64,000 nt of DNA from Noviluteimonas caseinilytica (lineage in GTDB: Bacteria > Pseudomonadota > Gammaproteobacteria > Xanthomonadales > Xanthomonadaceae), in assembly GCF_018406605.1 (NCBI RefSeq), contig NZ_AP024545.1, positions 558,001 to 622,000 of the forward strand, written 5' to 3'. How positions within the stretch are numbered: position 1 is the first letter of the stretch; each line of letters begins with the position of its first letter. This document shows positions 16,772 through 25,489 of this stretch, piece by piece. The translations under genes and the position numbers were made by a program. The notes below the pieces were generated by a model. That model was not told the origin of the DNA. It made no database searches and saw nothing but the letters and a program-made list of their open reading frames with translations.

Positions 16772-17356
16772 ATGAACCGCGCCCCGTCGAACCCCACCGC
16801 CCCCACCCTCGCGCCCGGTCCGGTCGCGCTTGCCGGCCTGATCTTCATCGCGGCCCTGACGCGCCTGCTGCCGCATCCGCCGAATTTCTCGCCGGTGGAA
16901 GCGATCGCATTGTTCGGTGGTGCGTACTTCGCCGCGCGCCAGTGGGCGCTGGTCGTCCCGCTCGTCGCGATGTTCGTGTCCGACCTAGCGCTGGGCCTGG
17001 TCAACGGCGGCGTGTACTTCGAATACTTCGCCAGCGCCGGCTTCTGGCTGGTGTATGCGTGCATCGCGCTGTCGACGGTGCTGGGCTTCGGCCTGCGCGG
17101 CCGCGTCACCGGCGGCCGCGTGCTCGGCTATTCGCTGCTGGGCTCGGTGCTGTTCTTCCTCGTGACCAACTTCGGCACGTGGTTCGGCGGCACGATGTAT
17201 CCGCAGAACGCGCAGGGCCTGGTGGCCGCGTACGTCGCGGGCATCCCCTTCTTCAAGTGGACGCTGCTCGGCACGCTGGCGTACTCGGCGCTGCTGTTCG
17301 GCGGCTTCGCGCTGTTGCGCCGCCACGTGCCGGCGCTGCGCGAACAGACGGTCTGA
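16772..17356 (+). CDS. DUF6580-family integral membrane protein (putative transport)
   Basis: 194 residues, about five membrane segments. The family signature NFSPVEAIALFGGAYFA lies at about residues 40-56, and a second conserved block is NFGTWFGGTMYP. An ATG at 16758 opens only a five-codon frame, so ATG 16772 is used. Members resemble small substrate-binding membrane components, and the next gene is a cobalamin adenosyltransferase. A link to corrinoid uptake is tempting but is inference only. Confidence 0.82.
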   Translation: MNRAPSNPTAPTLAPGPVALAGLIFIAALTRLLPHPPNFSPVEAIALFGGAYFAARQWALVVPLVAMFVSDLALGLVNGGVYFEYFASAGFWLVYACIALSTVLGFGLRGRVTGGRVLGYSLLGSVLFFLVTNFGTWFGGTMYPQNAQGLVAAYVAGIPFFKWTLLGTLAYSALLFGGFALLRRHVPALREQTV

Positions 17357-17380
17357 CCGTCCGCCGGCACGCCGCACCGC

Positions 17381-17947
17381 GTGGGTAACCGCCTCAGCAA
17401 GATCTACACGAAGACCGGCGACGACGGCACGACCGGTCTCGGCGATGGCACGCGCGTGGCGAAGGATTCGGCGCGCGTCGCCGCCTACGGCACCGTCGAC
17501 GAAGCCAATTCCACGATCGGCCTGCTGCTCGCAAGCGCGCCCTTGCCCGGTCCGCAGGGCGAGGCGATCGCCGCGCTGCTCACCACGATCCAGCACCAGT
17601 TGTTCGACCTGGGCGGCGAGTTGTGCATCCCCGGCCATGCGGCGATCCACGAAGCCGACGTCAAGGCGCTCGAAGACCAGCTCGATGCCTACAACGACCC
17701 GCTGCCGCCGCTGAAGGATTTCATCCTGCCCGGCGGTGGTGAAGCCGCGGCACGCTGCCACGTCGCGCGCACCGTGGTCCGTCGCGCGGAGCGCGAGACC
17801 GTGACGCTCGCGCGCCACGATGCCGTGCGGCCCGAAGCGATCCGCTACCTCAACCGTCTCTCCGACTTGCTGTTCGTGCTGGCGCGCGTGCTCGCGCGCG
17901 ACTCGGGCCATGGCGAAGTGCTGTGGAAACACGAGCGCCGCACATGA
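17381..17947 (+). CDS. ATP:cob(I)alamin adenosyltransferase, PduO type
   Basis: 188 residues. It transfers the adenosyl group of ATP to cob(I)alamin to make coenzyme B12. The N-terminal ATP motif is KIYTKTGDDGTTGLGDGTRV and the family blocks are AAYGTVDEANS, FDLGGELC, FILPGG and ARTVVRRAER (the helix with ATP-binding arginines). YLNRLSDLLFVLARVLAR lies near the C-terminus. GTG at 17381 is the start. Its stop overlaps the start of the HDAC-like gene. No cobalamin riboswitch is seen upstream. Confidence 0.93.
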   Translation: MGNRLSKIYTKTGDDGTTGLGDGTRVAKDSARVAAYGTVDEANSTIGLLLASAPLPGPQGEAIAALLTTIQHQLFDLGGELCIPGHAAIHEADVKALEDQLDAYNDPLPPLKDFILPGGGEAAARCHVARTVVRRAERETVTLARHDAVRPEAIRYLNRLSDLLFVLARVLARDSGHGEVLWKHERRT

Positions 17948-18888
17948 GCCGCGGCGTCGCGACCCAGTTGTGGACGCATCCCGCCTGCTTGCTGCACGAC
18001 ACCGGCCCAGGCCACGCCGAACGCCCCGAACGCCTGTCCGCCGTGCTCGAAGCGCTGCAGGGCGCATTCCCGTCGCTGTCGTTGCATGACGCGCCGCGCG
18101 CGTCGCGCGGCCAGCTGCTGCGTGTGCACGACGCCAGCCTGCTGGCCACCGTGCTCGAAACGAAATCGCCGGACCGCGTGCAGCTGGATCCCGACACGAT
18201 CCTCTCGCCCGCCTCCGCCGAAGCCGCACTGCGCGCCGCGGGCGCGGGCATCGCCGCCACCGATGCGGTGCTGCACGGCCACGCACGCCGCGCGTTCTGC
18301 GCCGTGCGTCCGCCGGGCCACCACGCGACCATCGACGTCGCGATGGGCTTCTGCCTGTTCAACAACATCGCGGTCGCCGCGGCGCACGCGCGTGACCACG
18401 GCGGCCTGGAACGCATCGCGATCGTCGACTTCGACGTGCACCACGGCAACGGCACGCAGGCGATCTTCGAAACCGATCCGCGCGTGCTGTACCTGAGTTC
18501 GCACCAGATGCCGCTGTATCCCGACACGGGCCGGCGCGACGAACACGGCGCGGGCAACATCCTCAATGCACCGCTGCCGCCGGGCGCGGGCGGCGACGCC
18601 TTCCGCGCGACGTGGTCGCGCGACCTGCTCCCCGCGCTGGACACCTTCCGCCCGCAGATCGTCTTCATTTCCGCGGGCTTCGACGCGCACTGGCGCGATC
18701 CCCTGGCGCAACTGCAGCTGCAGGCGGGCGACTACGCCTGGCTCACGCAGGCGCTGGTCGACATCGCGCAACGCCATGCCGACGGGCGCGTCGTGTCGAT
18801 GCTCGAAGGCGGGTACGACCTGCAGGCCTTGCGCGAAGCCAGCGTCGCGCACGTGGCGGCGCTGTCGGGACTTGCGCCCGCGGGTTAA
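17944..18888 (+). CDS. HDAC-superfamily deacetylase
   Basis: 314 residues of the histone-deacetylase/acetylpolyamine-amidohydrolase/acetoin-utilisation superfamily. Zinc and catalytic residues are visible: AVRPPGHHA (paired histidines), IVDFDVHHGNGT (zinc ligands D and H) and ISAGFDAHWRDPL (zinc aspartate), plus LEGGYDLQAL near the end. The N-terminus has TGPGHAERPERL. Natural substrate in bacteria is not known. The ATG at 17944 overlaps the preceding stop. Its TAA shares the palindrome TTAA (18885-18888) with the convergent msrB stop. Confidence 0.92.
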   Translation: MSRGVATQLWTHPACLLHDTGPGHAERPERLSAVLEALQGAFPSLSLHDAPRASRGQLLRVHDASLLATVLETKSPDRVQLDPDTILSPASAEAALRAAGAGIAATDAVLHGHARRAFCAVRPPGHHATIDVAMGFCLFNNIAVAAAHARDHGGLERIAIVDFDVHHGNGTQAIFETDPRVLYLSSHQMPLYPDTGRRDEHGAGNILNAPLPPGAGGDAFRATWSRDLLPALDTFRPQIVFISAGFDAHWRDPLAQLQLQAGDYAWLTQALVDIAQRHADGRVVSMLEGGYDLQALREASVAHVAALSGLAPAG

Positions 18889-19316
18889 CCGCCGCCGACT
18901 TCGGCGACCGGATGGAAATCCAGCGAGGCCGAATTGATGCAGTAGCGCAGGCCCGTGGGCGGCGGACCGTCGGGGAACACGTGCCCCAGGTGCGATTCGC
19001 AGCTGGCGCAGCGGATTTCCACGCGGCGCATGCCGTGGGTTTCGTCGACGTGTTCGGTCACCGCGCTCGGCGAGACCGGTTCGAAGAAGCTCGGCCAGCC
19101 GCTGCCGGAGTCGTACTTCGCATCCGACAGGAACAGCGGCGTGCCGCAGGCGACGCACGTGTACACGCCATCGGCCTTGTGGTCCCAGTACTTGCCGGTG
19201 AACGCGCGCTCGGTGGCCGAGCATCGGCAGATCGCGTACTGCTCCGGCGTGAGCTGGTCGCGCCATTCGGCATCGCTCTTCGCGGTGGCGGGCGCGGTGG
19301 CGGGCGTCTTGTCCAT
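18885..19316 (-). CDS. msrB: Peptide-methionine (R)-S-oxide reductase
   Basis: 143 residues. It repairs the R-epimer of methionine sulfoxide in proteins. Two zinc-binding pairs (CVACG and CASCESHLGH) and the catalytic cysteine in GLRYCINSASL are visible, with an upstream cysteine pair in AICRCSATE. Family block YDSGSGWPSF is intact. Start ATG 19316 (MDKTPATA); the short Ala/Thr-rich head (about 15 residues) is not an export signal. It converges on the HDAC-like gene with overlapping stops. Confidence 0.95.
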   Translation of the reverse strand: MDKTPATAPATAKSDAEWRDQLTPEQYAICRCSATERAFTGKYWDHKADGVYTCVACGTPLFLSDAKYDSGSGWPSFFEPVSPSAVTEHVDETHGMRRVEIRCASCESHLGHVFPDGPPPTGLRYCINSASLDFHPVAEVGGG

Positions 19317-19480
19317 CGTTGACCTCGTGATGCGGGGGATGCCTTCCAGATGGGGGCGTGGCCGGGAAAACCACGGCCGTGCGGAGTGTGGACAAAGCCC
19401 GCGGCCGGGATGTTCAGGGGAAGTGAACGTACGAATTTCGTTATGCTGCCCGCCGATCTTCACCGACCACGGATGTTCGC

Positions 19481-21859
19481 GTGCGTGCCAGCCTCAGACT
19501 GACCCCCCTCGCCCTGTGCATCGGCCTCTCCTTGTCCGCGCACGTGCGGGCACAGAAGATGCAGGACGATTTCAGCCTGTGCCCGCTGACCCAGGCGGTG
19601 CCCGAGTTCGAGGACGTGCCGGCCACCGGAATCACGCTGGGCAAGACGCCGCTGGACCGCGCCCAGTCGCCCACCGACATCGAAGGCGACACCCTCAGCG
19701 GCACGGACGTGGCGCCGCAGTTCCAGGGCAACGTCGCGCTGCGCCGCGGCGACCAGTTCCTGGGCGCCGACCGGCTGACCTACGACAGCGAGCAGGAGCA
19801 CTACGTCGCCGACGGCAACATCCGCTACCAGGACAGCAGCATGCGCCTGACCGCGGAACACGCCGAGGGCAACCAGGCGGCCGACGAACACCAGATCGAC
19901 GACCTGAAATACCAGCTGGTCTCGCGCCGCGGCAACGGCGAGTCCTCGCGCATCAACCTGCACGGCGCGCAGGGCAGCCTGCACGATTCGACGTACTCCA
20001 CGTGCGATCCCGAAGATCGCCACTGGGAACTGAAAGCCAAGCGCATCGACGTGGATTCGGCCGAAGGCTTCGCGGTCGCGCACAACGCGGTGCTGCGGAT
20101 CGGCCGCATCCCGGTGCTGTACGTGCCGTGGTTCGAGTTCCCGATCGACGAGCGCCGCCACACCGGCCTGCTGTTCCCGTCGGCGTCCAACTCCAGCCGC
20201 AACGGCTTCGACTACAAGCAGCCGATCTACCTCAACCTGGCGCCCAACTACGACGCCACGCTGTATCCGCGGATCATGACCGCGCGCGGCATCCAGCTCG
20301 GCGGCGAATTCCGCTACCTGGGCACCAAGGGGCAGGCGTCGGTGTCGGGCGCGTACATGCCGCACGACGACCTGCGCGACGACGAGGGTTACGACAAGCG
20401 CTACTTCGGCGCCTTCAACGGGTTCCAGAACCTCTCGCGCAGCTGGCAGGCGCGCGTGAACCTGCTGCACATCAGCGATCCGCGGTACTTCGAGGATTTC
20501 AACAGCAGCATCAACGGCATCTCGGTGTACGCGGCGTACAGCGACGCCGGCCTGTACGGACGCGGCCGCCACTGGAGCGCCGGCCTCATGGCCGACCACT
20601 GGCAGCTCGCCGACTACACGCTCAGCGAAGTCAGCCTCGCCTACAACCGCATGCCGCGCGCGTTCTTTTCGTGGGACCAGCGCCTGCGGCCGTGGTTGTC
20701 CGCGGGCGTGGACGCCGAAGCGGTGCGCTTCCAGAAGGACGAGGCCGTGTTCGAGGCGCCGCCGCCGGGCGCGCCGTTCGGCACGCAGGGCCGGTTCGTG
20801 GGCGCCGCCGGTTCGCGCCTGGACATCAAGCCCTACGTCTCGCTGCCGCTGGAGGGCGCGAGCTGGTTCGTGCGCCCGACGCTGGCGTGGCGCTACACCG
20901 CCTACCAGCTGGACGACCAGCTCGCGGCCGTCGTGAAAGCCAAGTCGCCCTCGCGCAGCCAGCCGATCGGCAGCGTCGATGCCGGCCTGTATTTCGACCG
21001 CAGCACGCGCCTGCACGGGCAGTCGTTCCTGCAGACGCTCGAACCGCGCATGTTCTACCTGTACAGCCCGTTCCGTAACCAGGACACGCTGCCGGCGTTC
21101 GACACCGGCGCGCTCACCTTCAGCTGGGGCCAGATGTTCCGCGACAACCGGTATTCCGGCGCGGACCGCCAGGCCGATGCGAACCAGCTGACGATCGCGC
21201 TGACCTCGCGCCTGATCCGCGAATCCGACGGCCGCGAGCGCTTCAGCGCGAGCATCGGCCAGATCAAGTACTTCGACGATTCCCGGGTCGTGCTCCCCGG
21301 CGAACAGCCCATCCTCGCGGGCAAGTCGGCGTGGGTGGCGGACGTGGGCTGGGCGCCGACCGACCGCTGGACCTTCGGCGGTTCGTACCAGTACAACCCG
21401 AAGCTGCGCCAGAAGGACCTGGTCAGCGTGCGCGGCCGCTACCTGCTGCCCGACGACGGCGTGGTCAACCTCGCCTACCGCTTCCGCCGCGACGTCTCGG
21501 ACCAGGTGGACTTCTCCTTCCTGTACCCCGTCAACGACACCTGGAGCGTGGTCGGGCGCGACTATTACTCGATCCTCGACCGCAAGCCGCTGGAACAGGT
21601 CCTCGGCGTCCAGTGGGACAGCTGTTGCATCGCGGTTCGGCTTGTCGGCCGGCGCTACGTGCACAATCGCGAGGGCGAGCTGAGCCGCGGCATCATGCTC
21701 GAGATCGAACTGAAAGGCCTCGGCTCGGCCGGGCAGGACACCCGCAAGACGCTGCGCCGGGCCATCCTTGGCTACAATCGCGGCGATCTCTACTTGGTGC
21801 CGCCCGAAACAGCCACGGCCCAGCCCTCAACGGATTCGGATCCGGACCCCACGCCATGA
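19481..21859 (+). CDS. lptD: LPS-assembly outer-membrane protein LptD
   Basis: 792 residues. LptD inserts lipopolysaccharide into the outer leaflet together with LptE. GTG at 19481 starts a signal peptide ending at HVRAQ. An N-terminal jellyroll (LptA/OstA-like) domain at about 65-190 is followed by a 26-strand-type barrel. Cysteines for the inter-domain disulfides are present: C34 (FSLCPL) and an earlier single cysteine in YSTCDPEDRHWELKA, plus the adjacent pair DSCCIAVRLVGRRYV near the C-terminus. It heads the lptD-surA-pdxA-rsmA-apaG-apaH run, and its stop overlaps the surA ATG. Confidence 0.96.
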   Translation: MRASLRLTPLALCIGLSLSAHVRAQKMQDDFSLCPLTQAVPEFEDVPATGITLGKTPLDRAQSPTDIEGDTLSGTDVAPQFQGNVALRRGDQFLGADRLTYDSEQEHYVADGNIRYQDSSMRLTAEHAEGNQAADEHQIDDLKYQLVSRRGNGESSRINLHGAQGSLHDSTYSTCDPEDRHWELKAKRIDVDSAEGFAVAHNAVLRIGRIPVLYVPWFEFPIDERRHTGLLFPSASNSSRNGFDYKQPIYLNLAPNYDATLYPRIMTARGIQLGGEFRYLGTKGQASVSGAYMPHDDLRDDEGYDKRYFGAFNGFQNLSRSWQARVNLLHISDPRYFEDFNSSINGISVYAAYSDAGLYGRGRHWSAGLMADHWQLADYTLSEVSLAYNRMPRAFFSWDQRLRPWLSAGVDAEAVRFQKDEAVFEAPPPGAPFGTQGRFVGAAGSRLDIKPYVSLPLEGASWFVRPTLAWRYTAYQLDDQLAAVVKAKSPSRSQPIGSVDAGLYFDRSTRLHGQSFLQTLEPRMFYLYSPFRNQDTLPAFDTGALTFSWGQMFRDNRYSGADRQADANQLTIALTSRLIRESDGRERFSASIGQIKYFDDSRVVLPGEQPILAGKSAWVADVGWAPTDRWTFGGSYQYNPKLRQKDLVSVRGRYLLPDDGVVNLAYRFRRDVSDQVDFSFLYPVNDTWSVVGRDYYSILDRKPLEQVLGVQWDSCCIAVRLVGRRYVHNREGELSRGIMLEIELKGLGSAGQDTRKTLRRAILGYNRGDLYLVPPETATAQPSTDSDPDPTP

Positions 21860-23241
21860 CCTTTGCTTCCCGTTTCGCCGGCCATGCGCTCGCCGGCGCC
21901 CTCGCCATCGCGCTGCCCGCCGGCGTGCTGCTTGCCGTGCCCGCGCCCGCCCGCGCCCAGGCGCTCGTCCCGATCGACCACCCGGTGGCGATCGTCGACG
22001 AAGACGTCGTGCTGCACAGCGAGCTCGACCGCGCGGTGCGCAACATCACCAACCAGTACGCCGGCAAGGAAGACCAACTCCCGCCGGCCGACGTGCTGGA
22101 GCGCCAGGTGCTCGAGCGCCTGATCCTCAACAAGCTGCAGGTCGCGCGCGCCGAGTCCAACGGCCTGAAGGCGACCGAGGAAGACATCGACGCCGCCATC
22201 GGCCGCATCGCCCAGGGCAACAGCCTCACGCCGGCGCAGATCCGCCAGCAGGTCGAGCAGGGCGGGCAGACGTGGGAAGAATTCCGCCGCTCGATCCACG
22301 ACGAAATCCTGATCCAGCAGTTGCGCCAGAGCTTCGCGCAGGGCCGCATCCAGGTCAGCGATTCGGAAGTGGAAGCCGCGATGGCCGCGCAGGCCAACAC
22401 CACGCAGTACCACCTGGCGCACATCCTCGTGGCGCTGCCGGACGGCGCCACGCCGGAACAGATCGGCGTCGCGCAGAAGAAGATCGAAGGCGTCAAGGCG
22501 CTGCTCGACAAGAACGAAATGGATTTCGCGGCCGCGGCCGTGCGCTATTCCGACAGCCAGAACGCGCTGGAAGGCGGCGACCTGGGCTGGCGCGCCCTCG
22601 ATGAAATCCCCGGCACGTTCGCCAACGTCATCCGCACCATGCAGGTCGGCCAGGTCATCGGCCCCGTGCGCGGCCCGAGCGGCTTCCAGCTGCTGAAGCT
22701 GGTGGAAACGCGCGACGCCGCCGGCGACGCCGCCGCCCCGGTCACCGAATTCAACGCGCGCCACATCCTCGTGCGCGTGGATGCCACGCATCCGGAAGCC
22801 GAAGCGCGCGCCAAGGTCGACACGATCGCCGCGCGCCTGGCCGGCGGCGCCGATTTCCAGGCGCTGGCCAAGTCCGATTCCGAAGACGAAGGCACCAAGG
22901 CCTCCGGCGGCGACCTGGGCTGGTTCCCGGCCGACCAGTTCGGCACGACGTTCGGCGCGCAGGTCGCTTCGCTCGCCGACGGCGCGGTGTCCAAGCCGTT
23001 CCGCAGCGATGCGGGCTGGCACATCGTGCAGCGCATCGGCACGCGCCAGGGCACGGCGGACAAGTCGCGCAAGGCGCAGATGCGCGAAGCGATCGGCCGT
23101 CGCAAGCTGGAAGACGAATACAACCGCTTCCTGCGCGAAATGCGCGGCGAGGCCTACGTCGAAATGCGCATGGCCGGCGCCGCGCCTGCAGCCCCTGCAG
23201 CGCCCGCCGCGCAGCCGCAGGCGCCTGCAAGCGGCGGCTGA
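21856..23241 (+). CDS. surA: Periplasmic chaperone and peptidyl-prolyl isomerase SurA
   Basis: 461 residues. SurA escorts outer-membrane proteins through the periplasm, LptD among them. The signal peptide ends APARAQA; the N-terminal chaperone domain begins PIDHPVAIVDEDVVLHSELD. Two parvulin domains follow, the first from YHLAHILVALPD (about residue 195) and the second from FNARHILVRVD (about 302), each with GGDLGW. The tail is rich in alanine and proline (about residues 435-461). The ATG at 21856 overlaps the lptD stop. Confidence 0.96.
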   Translation: MTFASRFAGHALAGALAIALPAGVLLAVPAPARAQALVPIDHPVAIVDEDVVLHSELDRAVRNITNQYAGKEDQLPPADVLERQVLERLILNKLQVARAESNGLKATEEDIDAAIGRIAQGNSLTPAQIRQQVEQGGQTWEEFRRSIHDEILIQQLRQSFAQGRIQVSDSEVEAAMAAQANTTQYHLAHILVALPDGATPEQIGVAQKKIEGVKALLDKNEMDFAAAAVRYSDSQNALEGGDLGWRALDEIPGTFANVIRTMQVGQVIGPVRGPSGFQLLKLVETRDAAGDAAAPVTEFNARHILVRVDATHPEAEARAKVDTIAARLAGGADFQALAKSDSEDEGTKASGGDLGWFPADQFGTTFGAQVASLADGAVSKPFRSDAGWHIVQRIGTRQGTADKSRKAQMREAIGRRKLEDEYNRFLREMRGEAYVEMRMAGAAPAAPAAPAAQPQAPASGG

Positions 23242-23242
23242 G

Positions 23243-24223
23243 ATGTCGCCGCCGCGGCTGGCGCTGGTGCCGGGCGAACCGGCCGGCATCGGTCCCGAAC
23301 TCTGCGTGCGCCTGGCGCAGCAGCCGCGTGGTGATTGTTCGCTCGTCGCCTTCGGCGACGGCGACACGCTGGTGGCCGCGGCCCGCGCGTTGTCGTTACC
23401 GCTGCAGTTGCTGCCTGCCGACGCGGTTGCCACGCGTCCCGGCGACCTGCCGTTGCACGCCATCCCGAATGCAGTCGCGGTCGAATTCGGCCGCGCCGAT
23501 CCGCGAAACGCACGCGCCGTCATCGCCGCGCTCGAAACCGCCGCACGCGCGTGCCTCGACGGCGCGTTCGATGGCCTCGTCACCGGCCCGGTGCACAAGG
23601 CCGCGATCAACGACGGCGGCATCGCCTACACCGGCACCACCGAACTGCTCGCGCGGCAAGCAGGCTGCGACGTGGTGATGATGCTGGCCAACGCCATCGT
23701 CCGCGTCGCGCTCGCCACCACGCACCTGCCATTGCGCGACGTGCCGGATGCGATCAACGCCGATTCGCTCGCGCGCACGCTGCGCATCGTCGACGCCGCG
23801 CTGCGCACGCGCTTCGGCATCGTGGCACCGCGCATCGCCGTCCTCGGACTCAATCCGCATGCGGGCGAAGACGGGCACATGGGACGCGAAGAACTCGACG
23901 TCATCGCGCCGGTCATCGCCGCGTTGCGCGCGCAAGGCCTGCACCTCGAAGGCCCGCTGCCCGCGGACACCGCGTTCCTGCCCGCGAAACTCCGCGACGT
24001 CGACGCAGTGCTGGCGATGTACCACGACCAGGGATTGCCGGTGCTCAAGTACAGCGGATTCGAAAGCGCCGTGAACCTCACGCTCGGCCTGCCCTACCCG
24101 CGCGTGGCCGTCGACCATGGCACCGCGTTGTCGATCGCCGGTCGCGGCATCGCCGATCCGTCGAGCCTGTTCGCCGCCGTCGACACCTGCGCGCGCATGG
24201 CGCGCAAGGCAGTCGCGGCATGA
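23243..24223 (+). CDS. pdxA: 4-hydroxythreonine-4-phosphate dehydrogenase
   Basis: 326 residues. An NAD-dependent step of the DXP-dependent pyridoxal phosphate pathway. Family marks: LVPGEPAGIGPEL at the N-terminus, TGPVHKAAIN, TGTTELLA, the metal-site histidines in TTHLPLRDV and MYHDQGLPVLKY, and GLNPHAGEDGHMG. The ATG at 23243 lies one base past the surA stop. The gene overlaps rsmA by ATGA. Confidence 0.95.
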   Translation: MSPPRLALVPGEPAGIGPELCVRLAQQPRGDCSLVAFGDGDTLVAAARALSLPLQLLPADAVATRPGDLPLHAIPNAVAVEFGRADPRNARAVIAALETAARACLDGAFDGLVTGPVHKAAINDGGIAYTGTTELLARQAGCDVVMMLANAIVRVALATTHLPLRDVPDAINADSLARTLRIVDAALRTRFGIVAPRIAVLGLNPHAGEDGHMGREELDVIAPVIAALRAQGLHLEGPLPADTAFLPAKLRDVDAVLAMYHDQGLPVLKYSGFESAVNLTLGLPYPRVAVDHGTALSIAGRGIADPSSLFAAVDTCARMARKAVAA

Positions 24224-25032
24224 GCGAGGCGCGCCCCGGCTTCCAGCGCGAAGCGAAGAAACACCTCGGCCAGCACTTCCTGCACGAGAAGGGCGTCATC
24301 AACAAGATCGTGCAGGCGGTGGATCCCAAGCCCGGCGATCGCCTGGTGGAAATCGGCCCCGGCCAGGGCGCGATCACCTTCCCGCTGCTCGATCGCCACG
24401 GCGCGCTGACGGTGATCGAGTTCGACCGCGACCTCATCGCCCCGCTCACCGAAGCGGCGCAGGCGCACGGCCGGCTCACGATCGTGCATCGCGACGTGCT
24501 GCAGGTGGATTTCACCGCGCTGGCCAAGGACGTCGAAGGCACGGACGGACAAATCCGCCTCGTCGGCAACCTGCCCTACAACCTCTCCTCGCCCATCCTC
24601 TTCCACGCCCTCGAACATGCGGGCGCGATCCGCGACATGCACTTCATGCTGCAGAAGGAAGTGGTGGACCGCATGGCCGCCGAACCCGGCAGCAAGGTGT
24701 ACGGGCGGCTGAGCGTGATGCTGCAGGCCTACTGCCGCGTCGTGCCGCTGTTCAAGGTGCCGCCGGGGGCGTTCCGTCCGCCGCCGAAGGTCGATTCGGC
24801 GGTCGTGCGGATGGTGCCGCGCGCGCCCGGCGAGATGGGCGTGCAGGATCCGGTGCGGTTCACGCACGTGGTCCGCGCCGCGTTCGGCCAGCGCCGCAAG
24901 ACCTTGCGCAATGCGCTGCAGGGCGTGGCCGACACCGCGATGATCGAAGCCGCGGGCCTGCGCCCGGACGCGCGCGCCGAACAGATCGACGTCGCCGGCT
25001 TCGTGCGCCTGGCGAACCTGCCCACGCCCTGA
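24220..25032 (+). CDS. rsmA: 16S rRNA adenine dimethyltransferase RsmA (KsgA)
   Basis: 270 residues. It dimethylates two adjacent adenines in helix 45 of 16S rRNA. The N-terminus has KKHLGQHFLHEKGVINKI; the SAM motif is VEIGPGQGAITFPLL; the catalytic motif is NLPYNLSSPIL (N-L-P-Y). The C-terminal domain has FGQRRKTLRNAL. The ATG at 24220 overlaps the pdxA stop. Confidence 0.96.
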   Translation: MSEARPGFQREAKKHLGQHFLHEKGVINKIVQAVDPKPGDRLVEIGPGQGAITFPLLDRHGALTVIEFDRDLIAPLTEAAQAHGRLTIVHRDVLQVDFTALAKDVEGTDGQIRLVGNLPYNLSSPILFHALEHAGAIRDMHFMLQKEVVDRMAAEPGSKVYGRLSVMLQAYCRVVPLFKVPPGAFRPPPKVDSAVVRMVPRAPGEMGVQDPVRFTHVVRAAFGQRRKTLRNALQGVADTAMIEAAGLRPDARAEQIDVAGFVRLANLPTP

Positions 25033-25078
25033 GCGCCCGCCCGCACGGGCCTTCGCGCGACATCCAACGGCTTGCGGC

Positions 25079-25084
25079 TAAACT
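25079..25084 (+). promoter_or_regulatory. Possible -10 element before apaG
   Basis: GCGGCTAAACTGC (TAAACT) sits seven bases before the apaG ATG, which is close for a transcript start with a leader. The same string precedes glnS. No clear -35. It could instead be coincidence. Confidence 0.2.
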
Positions 25085-25090
25085 GCACGC

Positions 25091-25474
25091 ATGACGGACA
25101 CCGCTGCCTATGCGTTCGACATCGATGTCGACACCCGCTTCCTGGACGAAGAATCCGCGCCCGATGAAGGCCGCTACGTCTTCGCCTACACCATCAGCAT
25201 CCGCAACCGCGGCACCGTGCCGGCGCGCCTGCTCGGCCGCCACTGGGTGATCACCGACGCCAACGGCAAGGTCGAGGAAGTCGTGGGCGAAGGCGTGGTG
25301 GGCGAGCAACCGTGGCTCCGGCCCGGCGAAGATTTCCAGTACACCTCCGGCGCCATCCTCGAAACCAGCCTCGGCACCATGCGCGGCAGCTACGACATGC
25401 TGGCGGACGACGGCACGCGCTTCGCCGCGCCCATCCCGCCGTTCACGCTGACCACCCCGCGCACGCTGCACTGA
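25091..25474 (+). CDS. apaG: ApaG protein
   Basis: 127 residues, a single fibronectin-III-like beta-sandwich domain (ApaG/F-box-associated fold). Conserved blocks are YVFAYTISIRNRG, LLGRHWVITDANG and VVGEQPWLRPGEDFQYTSGA. It is a Co2+ resistance-linked protein of uncertain biochemistry. It sits between rsmA and apaH, the usual gammaproteobacterial order, and has a 58-base gap after rsmA. Confidence 0.95.
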   Translation: MTDTAAYAFDIDVDTRFLDEESAPDEGRYVFAYTISIRNRGTVPARLLGRHWVITDANGKVEEVVGEGVVGEQPWLRPGEDFQYTSGAILETSLGTMRGSYDMLADDGTRFAAPIPPFTLTTPRTLH

Positions 25475-25489
25475 CGGGCACGCGCGCGC

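Noticed and set aside
17357..17380. Cobalamin riboswitch before the adenosyltransferase gene
   Set aside because: Only 24 bases separate it from the upstream gene, and no B12-box-like sequence is seen nearby.
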